Positions 15,834-24,116 of a stretch of 41,552 nucleotides of DNA are shown here, in pieces. A model generated the notes under the pieces. It had not been told where the DNA came from, did not search any database, and was given only the letters and a program-made list of their open reading frames with translations. This DNA is from Stenotrophomonas raiganjensis (SeqCode) (GTDB lineage Bacteria; Pseudomonadota; Gammaproteobacteria; Xanthomonadales; Xanthomonadaceae): NCBI RefSeq assembly GCF_030658505.1, contig NZ_JAUTXR010000193.1, forward strand, positions 1 through 41,552, written 5' to 3'. The translations under genes and the position numbers were made by a program. The first letter of the stretch is position 1. Every line of letters starts with the position of its first letter.

Positions 15834-16727
15834 TTACTGAAGCCGTTCAGGCGCCGGCACAGTCCCCTCGGCACCGTGGAACAGTATGCCGAACTCCGTC
15901 AAAGGAAAGTGATACTCCCGCCCGCAGAATTCGCAACGGACCTCGACCGCGCCGGTGTCTTCGGCGGCCGCACGGGCTTCGTCCTCGCCCAGCGACTGCA
16001 GCATCGACGCGACCCGTTCGCGGGAGCAGGAGCAGGCGAAGGACAGTGCCTTCCCGCCCATCAGCTCCGGCTTCTCTTCGTGGAACAGGCGGTGCAGCAA
16101 CTGTTCGGCCGGGGTGGCCAGCAGCTCGGCCTTGCCCAGGGTCTCGAACAGGGCGCTGGCGCGGGCCCAGCCGTCCTCGTCGCCTTCGTCGCCCGGCAGC
16201 TTCTGCAGCAGCAGGCCGGCGGCACCGTTGCGGTCGGCCGCCAGCAGCAGGCGGGTCGGCAGCTGCTCCGACTGGCGGAAGTAGTCCTCGAAGGCCTCGT
16301 CCAGTTCCGGTGCGGTCAGGCCGACCAGGCTCTGGTAACGCTGCGGTTCGCGCGGGTCCAGGCCCGGGTTCTCGATGGTGATCGCGAGCAGGGCGTCATC
16401 ACCCAGGCTGGACAGGTCGCGTGGTGCGTCGGCGCCTTCACTGAGCTGGGCGATACCGCGCAGGGTGCCGGCCGCGGTGCACTCGGCAAACAGGGTGCGC
16501 AGGGCGGTGCTGCTGCGCAGCTGGATGGACAGGCGGCCATCGATCTTGGTGTGGCCGGTGAACAGGGCCGAGGCCACGCAGGCCTCGCCGAGCAGCTCTG
16601 CGGCGGCGTCCGGATACGCGGCGTGGGACAGGATTTCCTGCCAGGTGGCCTGCAGGCGCACATGGACGCCGCGGACGCCAGCGTCGGGAAGCAGGAAACG
16701 GATCAGGGAATCGGGGTTGGCGGTCAT
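15834..16727 (-). CDS. hslO: Hsp33 redox-regulated chaperone
   Basis: This 297-aa protein is Hsp33, a cytoplasmic holdase activated by oxidation of a zinc centre. The N-terminal body has the family strand L-L-G-E-A-C-V-A-S-A-L-F and the G-R-L-S-I-Q-L-R region. The C-terminal redox switch shows C-S-C-S near residue 232 and C-E-F-C near 265, the C-X-C and C-X-X-C zinc ligands. The start is the ATG at 16727; the frame continues upstream without a better ribosome binding site. It is divergent from mtgA with 77 bp between starts. Nothing looks altered, so it should be functional. Confidence 0.95.
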   Translation of the reverse strand: MTANPDSLIRFLLPDAGVRGVHVRLQATWQEILSHAAYPDAAAELLGEACVASALFTGHTKIDGRLSIQLRSSTALRTLFAECTAAGTLRGIAQLSEGADAPRDLSSLGDDALLAITIENPGLDPREPQRYQSLVGLTAPELDEAFEDYFRQSEQLPTRLLLAADRNGAAGLLLQKLPGDEGDEDGWARASALFETLGKAELLATPAEQLLHRLFHEEKPELMGGKALSFACSCSRERVASMLQSLGEDEARAAAEDTGAVEVRCEFCGREYHFPLTEFGILFHGAEGTVPAPERLQ

Positions 16728-16804
16728 CGGCTCACATCGCGCGTAAACGGGGGCGGTTGCCGGATAATGCGCCGACAACCAGATAGAAGAAGGATGCACC
16801 AGTA

Positions 16805-17554
16805 ATGGGGGCAGGGGGAGAGCTGCACAAGGTGGAGGTCGTCGCGGAACGCCCGCACCGCAGGCGCTGGCGCTGGAAACGGCTGCTGTGGCTGCCGGTG
16901 CTGCTGGCCGCTTTCAGCTGCCTGCAGGTACTGGTGCTGCGGTTCATCGACCCGCCGGTGTCCACGGTGATGCTGTGGCGCTATGGCGAGGCGTTGGGCG
17001 AGGCTGACTGGTCCTATCGCCTGCATTATCAGTGGCGGGACCTGGACCAGATGGCCCCGAGCCTGCCGATCTCGCTGGTGGCCGCCGAGGACCAGCGCTT
17101 TCCCGATCACAATGGCTTCGACCTGCAGGCCATCGAGAAGGCCCGCGACCACAATGCCAAGGGCGGGCGCCTGCGCGGCGCCAGCACGATCAGCCAGCAG
17201 GTGGCCAAGAACCTGTTCCTCTGGCAGGGCCGCAGCTGGATCCGCAAGGGGCTGGAGGTCTGGTACACCGTGCTGATCGAAGCGCTGTGGCCAAAGGAGC
17301 GCATCCTGGAGATGTACGCCAATATCGCCGAGTTCGGTGATGGCGTGTACGGAGCACAGGCGGCGGCGCAGACGTTCTGGGGCAAGGACGCGGCACGCTT
17401 GAGTCCTGCCGAAAGTGCGCGGTTGGCGGCGGTGTTGCCGGCACCGCGTCGCTACAACGCGGCACAGCCTGGGCCGTATGTGCAGCGGCGCGCGGCATGG
17501 ATCCAGCGCCAGGCGCGGCAACTGGGCGGGGCAGCGTACCTGGCCGAGGAGTGA
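16805..17554 (+). CDS. mtgA: Monofunctional biosynthetic peptidoglycan transglycosylase
   Basis: This 249-aa protein is a GT51 transglycosylase that polymerises lipid II into glycan strands at the inner membrane. A basic N-terminus is followed by one membrane anchor (about residues 27-48). The GT51 motifs are in order: [10 protein letters not shown] (catalytic Glu 95), [25 protein letters not shown], and [15 protein letters not shown]. There is no transpeptidase domain, as expected for MtgA. An AAGGA lies about 13 nt before the ATG, a somewhat long spacing. The GT2 gene follows on the same strand after 57 nt. Confidence 0.95.
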   Translation: MGAGGELHKVEVVAERPHRRRWRWKRLLWLPVLLAAFSCLQVLVLRFIDPPVSTVMLWRYGEALGEADWSYRLHYQWRDLDQMAPSLPISLVAAEDQRFPDHNGFDLQAIEKARDHNAKGGRLRGASTISQQVAKNLFLWQGRSWIRKGLEVWYTVLIEALWPKERILEMYANIAEFGDGVYGAQAAAQTFWGKDAARLSPAESARLAAVLPAPRRYNAAQPGPYVQRRAAWIQRQARQLGGAAYLAEE

Positions 17555-17611
17555 CGGCCTGTGCTTCAGGAGCGGCGGGCCGCTTGCCTGCAGGCGACGT
17601 ACAATCCCGGC

Positions 17612-18631
17612 ATGACCCGCGAACGGCTCACCTTCGTCATCGCCGCCTACAACGAGGCCCTGGCACTGCCGTTGCTGCATCCGCGGCTGTGCGCGGTGCT
17701 GGACGGCATGCCGGATGTTGAAGGCCACATCCTCTATGTGGACGACGGCAGCCATGACGACACCTGGGACGTGATCGCGCGCCTGGCCCAGTCCGACGTG
17801 CGGGTTTCCGCGCTGAAGCTGTCGCGCAATTTCGGCAAGGAAGCCGCACTGACCGCCGGCCTGGACCTGGTGCGCGAAGGGGCGGCGATGATCCTGGATG
17901 CCGATGGCCAGGACCCACCGGAGCTTGTGCCGCAGTTCGTCGCGCGCTGGCGCGAAGGCCATGACAACGTCTATGGCACGCGCATGGCCCGCGACGGAGA
18001 GGCCTGGGTGAAGCGCGCCACGGCGGCGATGTTCTACCGCGTGATAGGCCGCCTTTCGCGGACACCGATCCCGGCCGATACCGGGGATTTCCGACTGTTG
18101 TCGCCGCGTGCGCTGAGCGCGCTGCGCGAGATGCGCGAGCGCCACCGCTTCATGAAGGGGCTTTTCAGCTGGGTCGGCTTCAAGCGGATCGCGGTGCCCT
18201 ATCACCGCCATGCACGCGTGGCCGGTACCAGCAAGTTCAGCCTGTGGCGGCTGTGGAACTTCGCCCTGGAGGGCATTACCGGGTTCTCCACCGTGCCGCT
18301 GCGCGCTGCCACCTACCTGGGGCTGGTGACGGCGGCGGTGGCCTTCGTCTTCGGCGTGTGGGTGATCGTGAAGGCGGCGCTGTATGGCGACCGGGTGGCG
18401 GGCTGGCCGACGATGATGGCGGTGATCCTGTTCCTGGGCGGGGTACAGCTGATCGCGCTGGGCCTGATCGGCGAGTACCTGGGGCGGTTGTACGAGGAGT
18501 CCAAGCAGCGGCCGTTGTACCTGGTTGACGCGTGGCTAGCATCCGCCGTGGCAGACTCGGCGCTGCAACCCACCCTGGGAGGGCAGGCAGATGACGACGG
18601 TACGGCAACTGTTGGACGGCAAGTCTCCTGA
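17612..18631 (+). CDS. GT2 polyprenyl-phosphate-type glycosyltransferase
   Basis: This 339-aa membrane glycosyltransferase is of the DPM1/GtrB/YkcC type, which moves a sugar from a nucleotide sugar to a polyprenyl phosphate on the cytoplasmic face. The GT-A domain has V-I-A-A-Y-N-E at the start, Y-V-D-D-G-S near 42-47, L-S-R-N-F-G-K-E-A-A near 72 and D-A-D-G-Q-D-P-P-E near 97-105, which includes the metal-binding D-A-D. Two C-terminal transmembrane helices are at about 231-251 and 265-290. The start is the ATG at 17612; the frame is open to 17561. The last 41 bp overlap the next gene. The sugar and final acceptor are unknown. Confidence 0.9.
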   Translation: MTRERLTFVIAAYNEALALPLLHPRLCAVLDGMPDVEGHILYVDDGSHDDTWDVIARLAQSDVRVSALKLSRNFGKEAALTAGLDLVREGAAMILDADGQDPPELVPQFVARWREGHDNVYGTRMARDGEAWVKRATAAMFYRVIGRLSRTPIPADTGDFRLLSPRALSALREMRERHRFMKGLFSWVGFKRIAVPYHRHARVAGTSKFSLWRLWNFALEGITGFSTVPLRAATYLGLVTAAVAFVFGVWVIVKAALYGDRVAGWPTMMAVILFLGGVQLIALGLIGEYLGRLYEESKQRPLYLVDAWLASAVADSALQPTLGGQADDDGTATVGRQVS

Positions 18632-19022
18632 AGTACACGCGGTCGCGCCGGATGCGGCGGTGATCGATGCGATCCGGTTGATGGCTGAAAAGGGCATCGG
18701 TGCGGTGCTGGTGATGGATGGGCCGCGGCTGGTCGGGATCCTGTCCGAGCGCGACTACGCGCGCAAGATCGTGCTGCGGGATCGTTCGTCGCGCGATACG
18801 GCAGTGGCCGAGATCATGACCGCAGAGGTCGTGACGGTGTCGCCGGGCGAGCAGGTGGAGCACTGCCTGCAGCTGGTGACCGATTACCGCATCCGCCACC
18901 TGCCGGTGGTGGAGGGCGCGCAGGTGCTGGGGGTGATCTCCATCGGCGACCTGGTGAAGTCGGTGATCGATGCGCAGCGGCGCGAGCTGGACCAGTTGCA
19001 GCAGTACATCGTTGCCGGGTGA
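18591..19022 (+). CDS. CBS-domain pair protein
   Basis: This 143-aa protein consists almost entirely of two CBS motifs (about residues 8-60 and 74-130), which form a Bateman module that usually binds adenine nucleotides. Visible hallmarks are G-I-G-A-V-L-V-M-D-G...G-I-L-S-E-R-D-Y in the first and I-R-H-L-P-V-V-E-G...G-V-I-S-I-G-D-L-V in the second. A GGGAGG ribosome binding site precedes the ATG, which lies inside the end of the GT2 gene, so translation may be coupled. No catalytic domain is attached, so it is probably a nucleotide sensor that acts on a partner. Confidence 0.9.
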   Translation: MTTVRQLLDGKSPEVHAVAPDAAVIDAIRLMAEKGIGAVLVMDGPRLVGILSERDYARKIVLRDRSSRDTAVAEIMTAEVVTVSPGEQVEHCLQLVTDYRIRHLPVVEGAQVLGVISIGDLVKSVIDAQRRELDQLQQYIVAG

Positions 19023-19032
19023 GGGTGTCGCT

Positions 19033-19063
19033 GGCGGGCCTGCGGCCCGCCGGCCCGCTTTTT
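19033..19063 (+). terminator. Intrinsic terminator after the CBS gene
   Basis: GCGGGCC (19034-19040) pairs with GGCCCGC (19052-19058), directly followed by TTTTT; a second pairing with 19044-19051 is possible. It lies 11 nt after the stop codon. Confidence 0.75.
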
Positions 19064-19070
19064 GAAGCTC

Positions 19071-19124
19071 AAAGCCAGAGCCAAAGCCAAAGCCAAAGCC
19101 AAAGCCAAAGCCAAAGCCAAAGCA
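19071..19124. repeat. Hexanucleotide tandem repeat, 9 units of AAAGCC
   Basis: Nine consecutive 6-bp units run from 19071 to 19124, seven of them exact AAAGCC (the second is AGAGCC, the last AAAGCA). It is intergenic, just downstream of a terminator. On the minus strand it would read W-L repeats, but nothing supports translation. Confidence 0.95.
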
Positions 19125-19144
19125 GCGCCTTCCTGATGCGGGGG

Positions 19145-19250
19145 GAGGCGGAGGGCATGGCCGTGCAGGACGCGCCGTAAACCCATCCATGGGGGCTCGA
19201 TGGCGCCATCCATGGCGCCAACGGTCCTGCCTGCGTCACCCGTCCCCCTC
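19145..19250 (+). repeat. 106-bp palindromic repeat, copy 1 (core in forward orientation)
   Basis: Structure: left flank 19145-19171, 52-bp core 19172-19223, right flank 19224-19250. The flanks meet the core with GCAGGAC and GTCCTGC, an inverted pair. The core ends in the hairpin TGGCGCCATCCATGGCGCCA. Copy 2 at 19399 has the same flanks and the core reversed. Confidence 0.9.
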
Positions 19251-19324
19251 CTGACAGTTTCCTGCGCGTGCGGAACGGGAGCGGAAATTCAAAGTCAAAA
19301 GAAAAAAGCAAATTCAAAAGCTGT

Positions 19325-19342
19325 TGCCAACCAAGGTTGGCA
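19325..19342. repeat. 18-bp perfect palindrome
   Basis: TGCCAACC and GGTTGGCA flank AA. It lies between repeat copies 1 and 2 in an A-rich spacer and is followed by no T-tract, so its role is unknown. Confidence 0.7.
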
Positions 19343-19398
19343 GCTACCAAAGGCAGTCAACCGACGCTGCAACCCACCGCACTCTCGGGACGAGTCCA

Positions 19399-19504
19399 GA
19401 GGCGGAGGGCATGGCCGTGCAGGACCGTTGGCGCCATGGATGGCGCCATCGAGCCTATAGGGACGTACTTGCGGCGTGTCCTGCCTGCGTCACCCGTCCC
19501 CCTC
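19399..19504 (-). repeat. 106-bp palindromic repeat, copy 2 (core inverted)
   Basis: The left flank (19399-19425) and right flank (19478-19504) are each identical over 27 bp to those of copy 1. The 52-bp core (19426-19477) aligns to copy 1 only as reverse complement, at 42/52 positions, with 30 consecutive identical bases at the hairpin end. Confidence 0.9.
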
Positions 19505-19545
19505 AAACCACGATCAATGCAGGCGCCGCGAACAACGCTGTAAAC

Positions 19546-21519
19546 CTACTTCGCATACTGCCCGCCGCAGTCGGCGTCCTTCCCCGGCCCCAGCTCGATC
19601 GTTGCCAGCAATGCCGCCGGCGGGGCGATGCTGCCCAACGCCAGGGCCACCGCACCGCGGATGCCCAGCGCCTTGAAATCCGGGCGGAACGACGGGTCCT
19701 TGAACGTGCCGGCAATGTGCAGCGGCGAGCGCAGTACCAGGATGCTCTTGTCCTTCGGGCGCGGCTTCAACAACAGGTCCAGGGTTTCGTCGCGCAGGCT
19801 GACCGTGCCTTCGCCGATGATGATCGTGTCGGTGGTGTCCACCGCCAGCGCCTGGCTGGTCATCAGGCCGTCGCGTACGCCGAAATCGGCGAACGCGCAG
19901 CGCAGGGGGATCTGCTTGTCGCCGGTCACCAGGAATTTCAGTGATTCGGTGATGTCCAGCCCGGCCAGTTCCATCACCAGGTTGCCGACATGGCCGCGGC
20001 CCATCGCCAGGCCAACCTTGCCGTTGCTGCTGCCGAGCATCGCGGCGATCGAATTGCCGCGGCCACTCAGGTCCACCTCGCCGCCGATGCCACCCTTGGC
20101 CTGCTCGGCCAGTTTCGCATCCGGGAACAGCTGGCCCAGCTGCACGCCGCGCACGCTGGCTTTCAGCGCGGTGCTGATCTGCGGGTGGCGCGCGTCCATG
20201 CGGATCGTGCCGCGGATATCGCCACCGGCCACACCGAAGTTCAGCGGGTCCAGCCGCAGTACGCCGTCATCCAGCAGCAGGTGCGCGTCCATGTCGTCCA
20301 GCGGCAACGAGGGGGCGTTGATGCGGTGGGCCTTCCAGCGCACGTCCGCGTCCATCGCACGCAGCTTGCCCAGGTTGTAGGGCGTTTCGGGCAATACCCG
20401 TGCGCTCGCGGCGATGCGCGCGGCCTCGGCCTTCTGCTCCGCATTGGCGGTTTCACCGCCGCCGGTCTTCGGTGGCGCTCCGACGAAGCCGGCCAGGTCA
20501 TCGAAGTCCAGGCGTTTGGATTCCAGCGTGGCGGTCAGCCGTGGACGGTCGCGTCCCACTTCGAACTGCAGGTTGCCTGCAAGGTCACTGTCGCCGACCT
20601 TGCCGGTGAAGCCGTCGTAACGCCAGACGTTGTGGTCACGCTTCAACCGTCCGTCCAACGCGTAAGGCGGTGAGGGCGGGATGGCGATGCCGAGCAGCGG
20701 GTAGAGATCGGCCAGATCCTGGCCACTGAGTGCGAACTGCAGATCGAATACACGCAGCTGGAACGGGTTGGTCAGCGTTCCACTGGCCACCGCATGGGTG
20801 GTGCCTGCGTGGCCGTCGAGGTGGATACGGAACGGATGGTCGCTGTCGGTCAGTTCCAGCGGTGATTCGGTGCCGCCGCGCAGCGTGAACGGATTGCCCT
20901 GCCAGTGGCCCTTGCCCTGCACCAGCAGGGGGGGCGCGGCATCGGCCTGTTTCGGTTGGCCACTGCGCACGCCCACGCGGATGTCGGTGCGGCCCCCTGC
21001 GTCGAGGAACTGCAGCCGGCCATCGTCGATGCGCAGCCGTTTCAGCTGGGGGCCCGCTCCACCGTTGCTGTCACCGAGGAAATCCCAGTTGCCCGGGTCA
21101 CCCTTGCGCGGGGCGGTTTCCAGCAGCACGTCTGGTCGGGTCAGGCGCACTTCCGGCAGCTGCACGCTGCCACGCAGCAGCGGCCACACGCGCACGTCGA
21201 TCTCGACGCGGTCGGCCGTGGCCATCGTCGGTTGCTTTGCCCAGCCGGCATTGGCGAAGGCGATCGCATCGGCACGGAGGGTGCTGGTGCGGCCGAGGTC
21301 GACATCGAGGTGGCCGATGTGCAACGCACGGCCGGTGCGCGCCTGCACCACGCGCTCGACCGGACCCTTGAACCAGTTCCAGTCCCACAGTGCAATCAGC
21401 AGGAGGACCGCTGCCAGCAGGAAGACCAGGAGGGTCAGCCAGCGCCGGCCACGTGGGCCGGGGCGGCGCAGGCGCCAGCGGGAGGCGCGCGGTGCGGCAG
21501 GGGAGGCGGCAGCATTCAC
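19546..21519 (-). CDS. AsmA-family inner-membrane protein
   Basis: This 657-aa protein has an N-terminal arginine-rich tail, one transmembrane anchor (about residues 27-46) and a long periplasmic beta-rich region of the AsmA family. These are VPS13-like bridge proteins linked to phospholipid transport and outer-membrane assembly. Typical segments are W-N-W-F-K-G-P-V-E-R-V-V near 48, H-L-D-V-D-L-G near 70, and the C-terminal D-G-L-M-T-S-Q...D-T-T-D-T-I-I-I-G-E-G region ending in L-K-P-R-P-K-D-K-S. The start is GTG at 21519. The only good ribosome binding site, AGGAGG at 21533-21538, lies 13 nt away and serves better an ATG at 21527 that opens a 3-codon frame whose TGA overlaps the GTG. The gene ends next to the repeat region. 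Confidence 0.85.
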   Translation of the reverse strand: MNAAASPAAPRASRWRLRRPGPRGRRWLTLLVFLLAAVLLLIALWDWNWFKGPVERVVQARTGRALHIGHLDVDLGRTSTLRADAIAFANAGWAKQPTMATADRVEIDVRVWPLLRGSVQLPEVRLTRPDVLLETAPRKGDPGNWDFLGDSNGGAGPQLKRLRIDDGRLQFLDAGGRTDIRVGVRSGQPKQADAAPPLLVQGKGHWQGNPFTLRGGTESPLELTDSDHPFRIHLDGHAGTTHAVASGTLTNPFQLRVFDLQFALSGQDLADLYPLLGIAIPPSPPYALDGRLKRDHNVWRYDGFTGKVGDSDLAGNLQFEVGRDRPRLTATLESKRLDFDDLAGFVGAPPKTGGGETANAEQKAEAARIAASARVLPETPYNLGKLRAMDADVRWKAHRINAPSLPLDDMDAHLLLDDGVLRLDPLNFGVAGGDIRGTIRMDARHPQISTALKASVRGVQLGQLFPDAKLAEQAKGGIGGEVDLSGRGNSIAAMLGSSNGKVGLAMGRGHVGNLVMELAGLDITESLKFLVTGDKQIPLRCAFADFGVRDGLMTSQALAVDTTDTIIIGEGTVSLRDETLDLLLKPRPKDKSILVLRSPLHIAGTFKDPSFRPDFKALGIRGAVALALGSIAPPAALLATIELGPGKDADCGGQYAK

Positions 21520-21602
21520 GCTGCCATGGTTGCCTCCTCATCGTAGACGGGGCGCGAAGCGGCCATGTGCACCGTGTGCACAGTCCTCGCGCCGGCAACG
21601 GT

Positions 21603-22241
21603 TTACAGCACCTGCATGGTGACCGCGACGAAGTGGCAGACGCTGCCGCCGATCACGAACAGGTGCCAGATCGCGTGCGAATAGGGGATCGATTCGCGGT
21701 GGTAGAAGTAAGTGCCCAGCGTGTACGACAGGCCGCCGGCCAGCAGCCAGCCCAGCGTCCAGCCGTCGATCGAGGCCAGCATCGGCTTGATCGCCACGAT
21801 CACCAGCCAGCCCATGGCGATGTAGATGCCGGTGGAAAGCGCCTTGAAGCGGCCGGTGTAGAACAGCTTGAACACCACGCCGGCCAGGGCCAGCGTCCAG
21901 ATCGCGGCGAACAGGCCCCAGCCCCAGGGGCCACGCAGGCCGATCAGGGTGAACGGGGTGTAGGTACCGGCGATCAGCACGTAGATCGCGCAGTGGTCGA
22001 ACACCTTCAGGCGGCCCTTGGCGACCGGGTGCTGGATGGCGTGGTACAGGGTGGAGGCGGTGTACAGCAGCAGGAGCGCAATGCCGAATACGATCGCGCC
22101 GGCCAGCTGCCAGCCATCGCTGTAGATGGCGGCCAGGGTGATCAGTACCGCACCGGCGCCCAGGGCGAGCACGGCACCGAGGCCGTGGGTCAGGGCGCTG
22201 GCGATTTCTTCGCGGATCGAAGCAACGGAAGTCGTGGACAT
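21603..22241 (-). CDS. Hemolysin III / YqfA (TrhA)-family membrane protein
   Basis: This 212-aa protein has seven predicted transmembrane helices and belongs to the hemolysin III/TrhA branch of the PAQR superfamily. The family signatures are E-E-I-A-S-A-L-T-H-G-L-G-A at the N-terminus, S-T-L-Y-H-A near residue 65, F-D-H-C-A-I-Y-V-L-I-A-G-T-Y-T-P near 80, and H-A-I-W-H-L-F-V-I-G-G-S-V-C-H-F at the end. The conserved His and Asp residues suggest a metal site and hydrolase-like chemistry, as proposed for PAQR proteins. The start is the ATG at 22241, although no strong ribosome binding site is seen; the frame is open to 22370. Despite the family name, haemolysis is not implied. Confidence 0.9.
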   Translation of the reverse strand: MSTTSVASIREEIASALTHGLGAVLALGAGAVLITLAAIYSDGWQLAGAIVFGIALLLLYTASTLYHAIQHPVAKGRLKVFDHCAIYVLIAGTYTPFTLIGLRGPWGWGLFAAIWTLALAGVVFKLFYTGRFKALSTGIYIAMGWLVIVAIKPMLASIDGWTLGWLLAGGLSYTLGTYFYHRESIPYSHAIWHLFVIGGSVCHFVAVTMQVL

Positions 22242-22365
22242 GGCGTAGGCATCGTTCGCGGGGAGGGGGACCCGCACCCCCCTATCATCGCCGCGATGGG
22301 CGGTGTCTGCACGCCTGTCACCGTATGGTCGATGAATTGCTGGCCTGCACCGGGGGCTTGGTGGA

Positions 22366-22382
22366 TCCACGCCATGCGTGGA
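22366..22382. repeat. Short palindrome of SMAG type
   Basis: TCCACGC-CAT-GCGTGGA is a 7-bp stem with a 3-nt loop, a stem variant resembling Stenotrophomonas short palindromes, between prfC and the hemolysin III gene. Confidence 0.5.
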
Positions 22383-22401
22383 AGAAGGCCCGGCACTGCA
22401 G

Positions 22402-22439
22402 GGGGCGGAGCCCTTTCCTGCGGAAAGGGATCCGACCCC
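22402..22439. terminator. Long hairpin after prfC
   Basis: Two 17-18-bp arms (about 22402-22418 and 22422-22439) pair around a TGC loop with two or three mismatches; each arm contains CCCTTTCC or its complement. It lies 7 nt after the prfC stop and probably ends or protects that transcript. The shape resembles repeats common in xanthomonad genomes. Confidence 0.6.
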
Positions 22440-22445
22440 GTGGCA

Positions 22446-24050
22446 TCAGCCTGCCGAAATGGTATGCGCCGCTTCGCGGGTGGCCGAGAAGCGCACGTCC
22501 GGCGAGCGTTCCTGCGCCAACTGCAGGTTGACCCGGGTCGGTGCCAGGTAGACCAGGTGGCCGGCCGCATCCAGCGCCAGGTTCAGTGCGTTCTTCTCGC
22601 GGAACTCTTCCAGCTTCTTCTCGTTGCTGCAGTGGACCCAGCGCGCGGTGGTCACGCTGACCGGCTCGAAGGTGGCTTCCACGCCGTACTCGTCCTTCAG
22701 GCGATAGGCCGCCACGTCGAACTGCAGCACGCCGACGGCACCCAGGATCAGGTCGTTGCTGGTCAGCGGGCGGAAGAACTGGGTGGCACCTTCCTCGGAC
22801 AGCTGGGCCAGTCCCTTCTGCAGCTGCTTGAGCTTGAGCGGATCGCGCAGGCGTGCGCGGCGGAACAGTTCCGGGGCGAAGTTGGGGATGCCGGTGAAGG
22901 TCACCGCTTCGCCTTCGGTGAAGGTGTCGCCGATGGATATGGTGCCGTGGTTGTGGATGCCGATCACATCGCCCGGCCATGCTTCGGCGGCGATTTCACG
23001 ATCGCTGGCCATGAAGGTCAGTGCGTTGGCCAGCTTCATTTCCTTGCCGGTGCGCACGTGGAAAGTCTTCATGCCAGCGCTGAAACGGCCCGAGCAGACG
23101 CGCATGAACGCCACGCGGTCGCGGTGCTGCGGGTCCATGTTGGCCTGGATCTTGAACACGAAGCCGGTCAGCTTGTTCTCTTCCGGGGCGATCTCGCGAC
23201 CGGTGGTGGTGCGCGCCTGCGGCGACGGTGCATGCTCGACGAAGAAGTCCAGCAGCGGCTGCACGCCGAAGTTGTTCACGCCCGAGCCGAAGAACACCGG
23301 GGTCTGCTTGCCAGCGCGGTAGGCATCCAGGTCGAACGGGTGGCTGGCGCCCTGCACCAGTTCCAGTTCGTCGCGCAGGTCGGCCAGCATCTGTGCACCG
23401 ATCTTCTCGGCCAGGCCGGGTGCATCGATGGACGGGAAGATGGTGGAGTCCTGGCGGGTGAAGTTGCGGCCCGGTTCGTACAGGTGCACTTCGCCGGTCA
23501 GCAGGTGCACCACGCCCTTCAGGCGCTGGCCCATGCCGATCGGCCAGGTGACCGGGGCGCACTGGATGCCCAGCACGGTTTCCACTTCATCCAGCAGCTC
23601 GATCGGGTCTTTGCCCTCGCGGTCGAGCTTGTTGATGAAGGTCATGATCGGGGTGTCGCGCAGGCGGCAGACTTCCATCAGCTTGATGGTGCGCTCTTCC
23701 ACGCCCTTGGCCACGTCGATCACCATCAGCGCCGAGTCCACCGCGGTCAGCACGCGGTAGGTGTCCTCGCCGAAGTCGGCGTGGCCGGGGGTGTCGAGCA
23801 GGTTGACGATCTTGCCTTCGTACGGGAACTGCATCACCGAGGAGGTGACGGAGATGCCGCGCTCCTTTTCCAGTGCCATCCAGTCGGAGGTGGCATGGCG
23901 GGCCGCCTTGCGGCCCTTGACCGAACCGGCCATCTGGATCGCGCCTCCGAACAGCAGCAGCTTTTCGGTCAGCGTGGTCTTGCCGGCGTCAGGGTGGGAA
24001 ATGATGGCGAAGGTGCGGCGACGCGACGCTTCGTTGGCGACTTCGGACAT
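22446..24050 (-). CDS. prfC: Peptide chain release factor 3
   Basis: This 534-aa protein is RF3, the GTPase that recycles RF1/RF2 from the ribosome after termination. The G-domain carries [13 protein letters not shown] (P-loop, about residues 18-30), the switch G-I-S-V-T-S-S-V near 65, [11 protein letters not shown] near 87-97 and N-K-L-D near 141-144. The length is normal for RF3 (about 530 aa) and separates it from EF-G. The start is the ATG at 24050. A TATAAT on the minus strand at 24097-24102 could be its -10 box, although no good -35 is visible. Confidence 0.97.
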   Translation of the reverse strand: MSEVANEASRRRTFAIISHPDAGKTTLTEKLLLFGGAIQMAGSVKGRKAARHATSDWMALEKERGISVTSSVMQFPYEGKIVNLLDTPGHADFGEDTYRVLTAVDSALMVIDVAKGVEERTIKLMEVCRLRDTPIMTFINKLDREGKDPIELLDEVETVLGIQCAPVTWPIGMGQRLKGVVHLLTGEVHLYEPGRNFTRQDSTIFPSIDAPGLAEKIGAQMLADLRDELELVQGASHPFDLDAYRAGKQTPVFFGSGVNNFGVQPLLDFFVEHAPSPQARTTTGREIAPEENKLTGFVFKIQANMDPQHRDRVAFMRVCSGRFSAGMKTFHVRTGKEMKLANALTFMASDREIAAEAWPGDVIGIHNHGTISIGDTFTEGEAVTFTGIPNFAPELFRRARLRDPLKLKQLQKGLAQLSEEGATQFFRPLTSNDLILGAVGVLQFDVAAYRLKDEYGVEATFEPVSVTTARWVHCSNEKKLEEFREKNALNLALDAAGHLVYLAPTRVNLQLAQERSPDVRFSATREAAHTISAG

Positions 24051-24116
24051 GGCAGTGGCGCCCGCCCGGGGCGCTTTTCAAAGAGATAAGCGCCCGATTA
24101 TACCGGCCGGGGCCGG

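Noticed and set aside
18884..19350. Minus-strand frames with W-L repeats across the hexamer array
   Set aside because: The repetitive peptide is only the translation of the tandem repeat; no ribosome binding site or conserved start supports it.
19071..19504. CRISPR array in the repeat-rich intergenic region
   Set aside because: The hexamers have no spacers, and the 106-bp elements are only two copies with an inverted core. No Cas genes are nearby.
21390..24089. Very long plus-strand open frame (899 codons) opposite prfC and neighbours
   Set aside because: It lies antisense to prfC and the hemolysin III gene, both clear families. Its translation is Gly/Arg/His/Gln-rich without domains; such frames are common opposite GC-rich codons.
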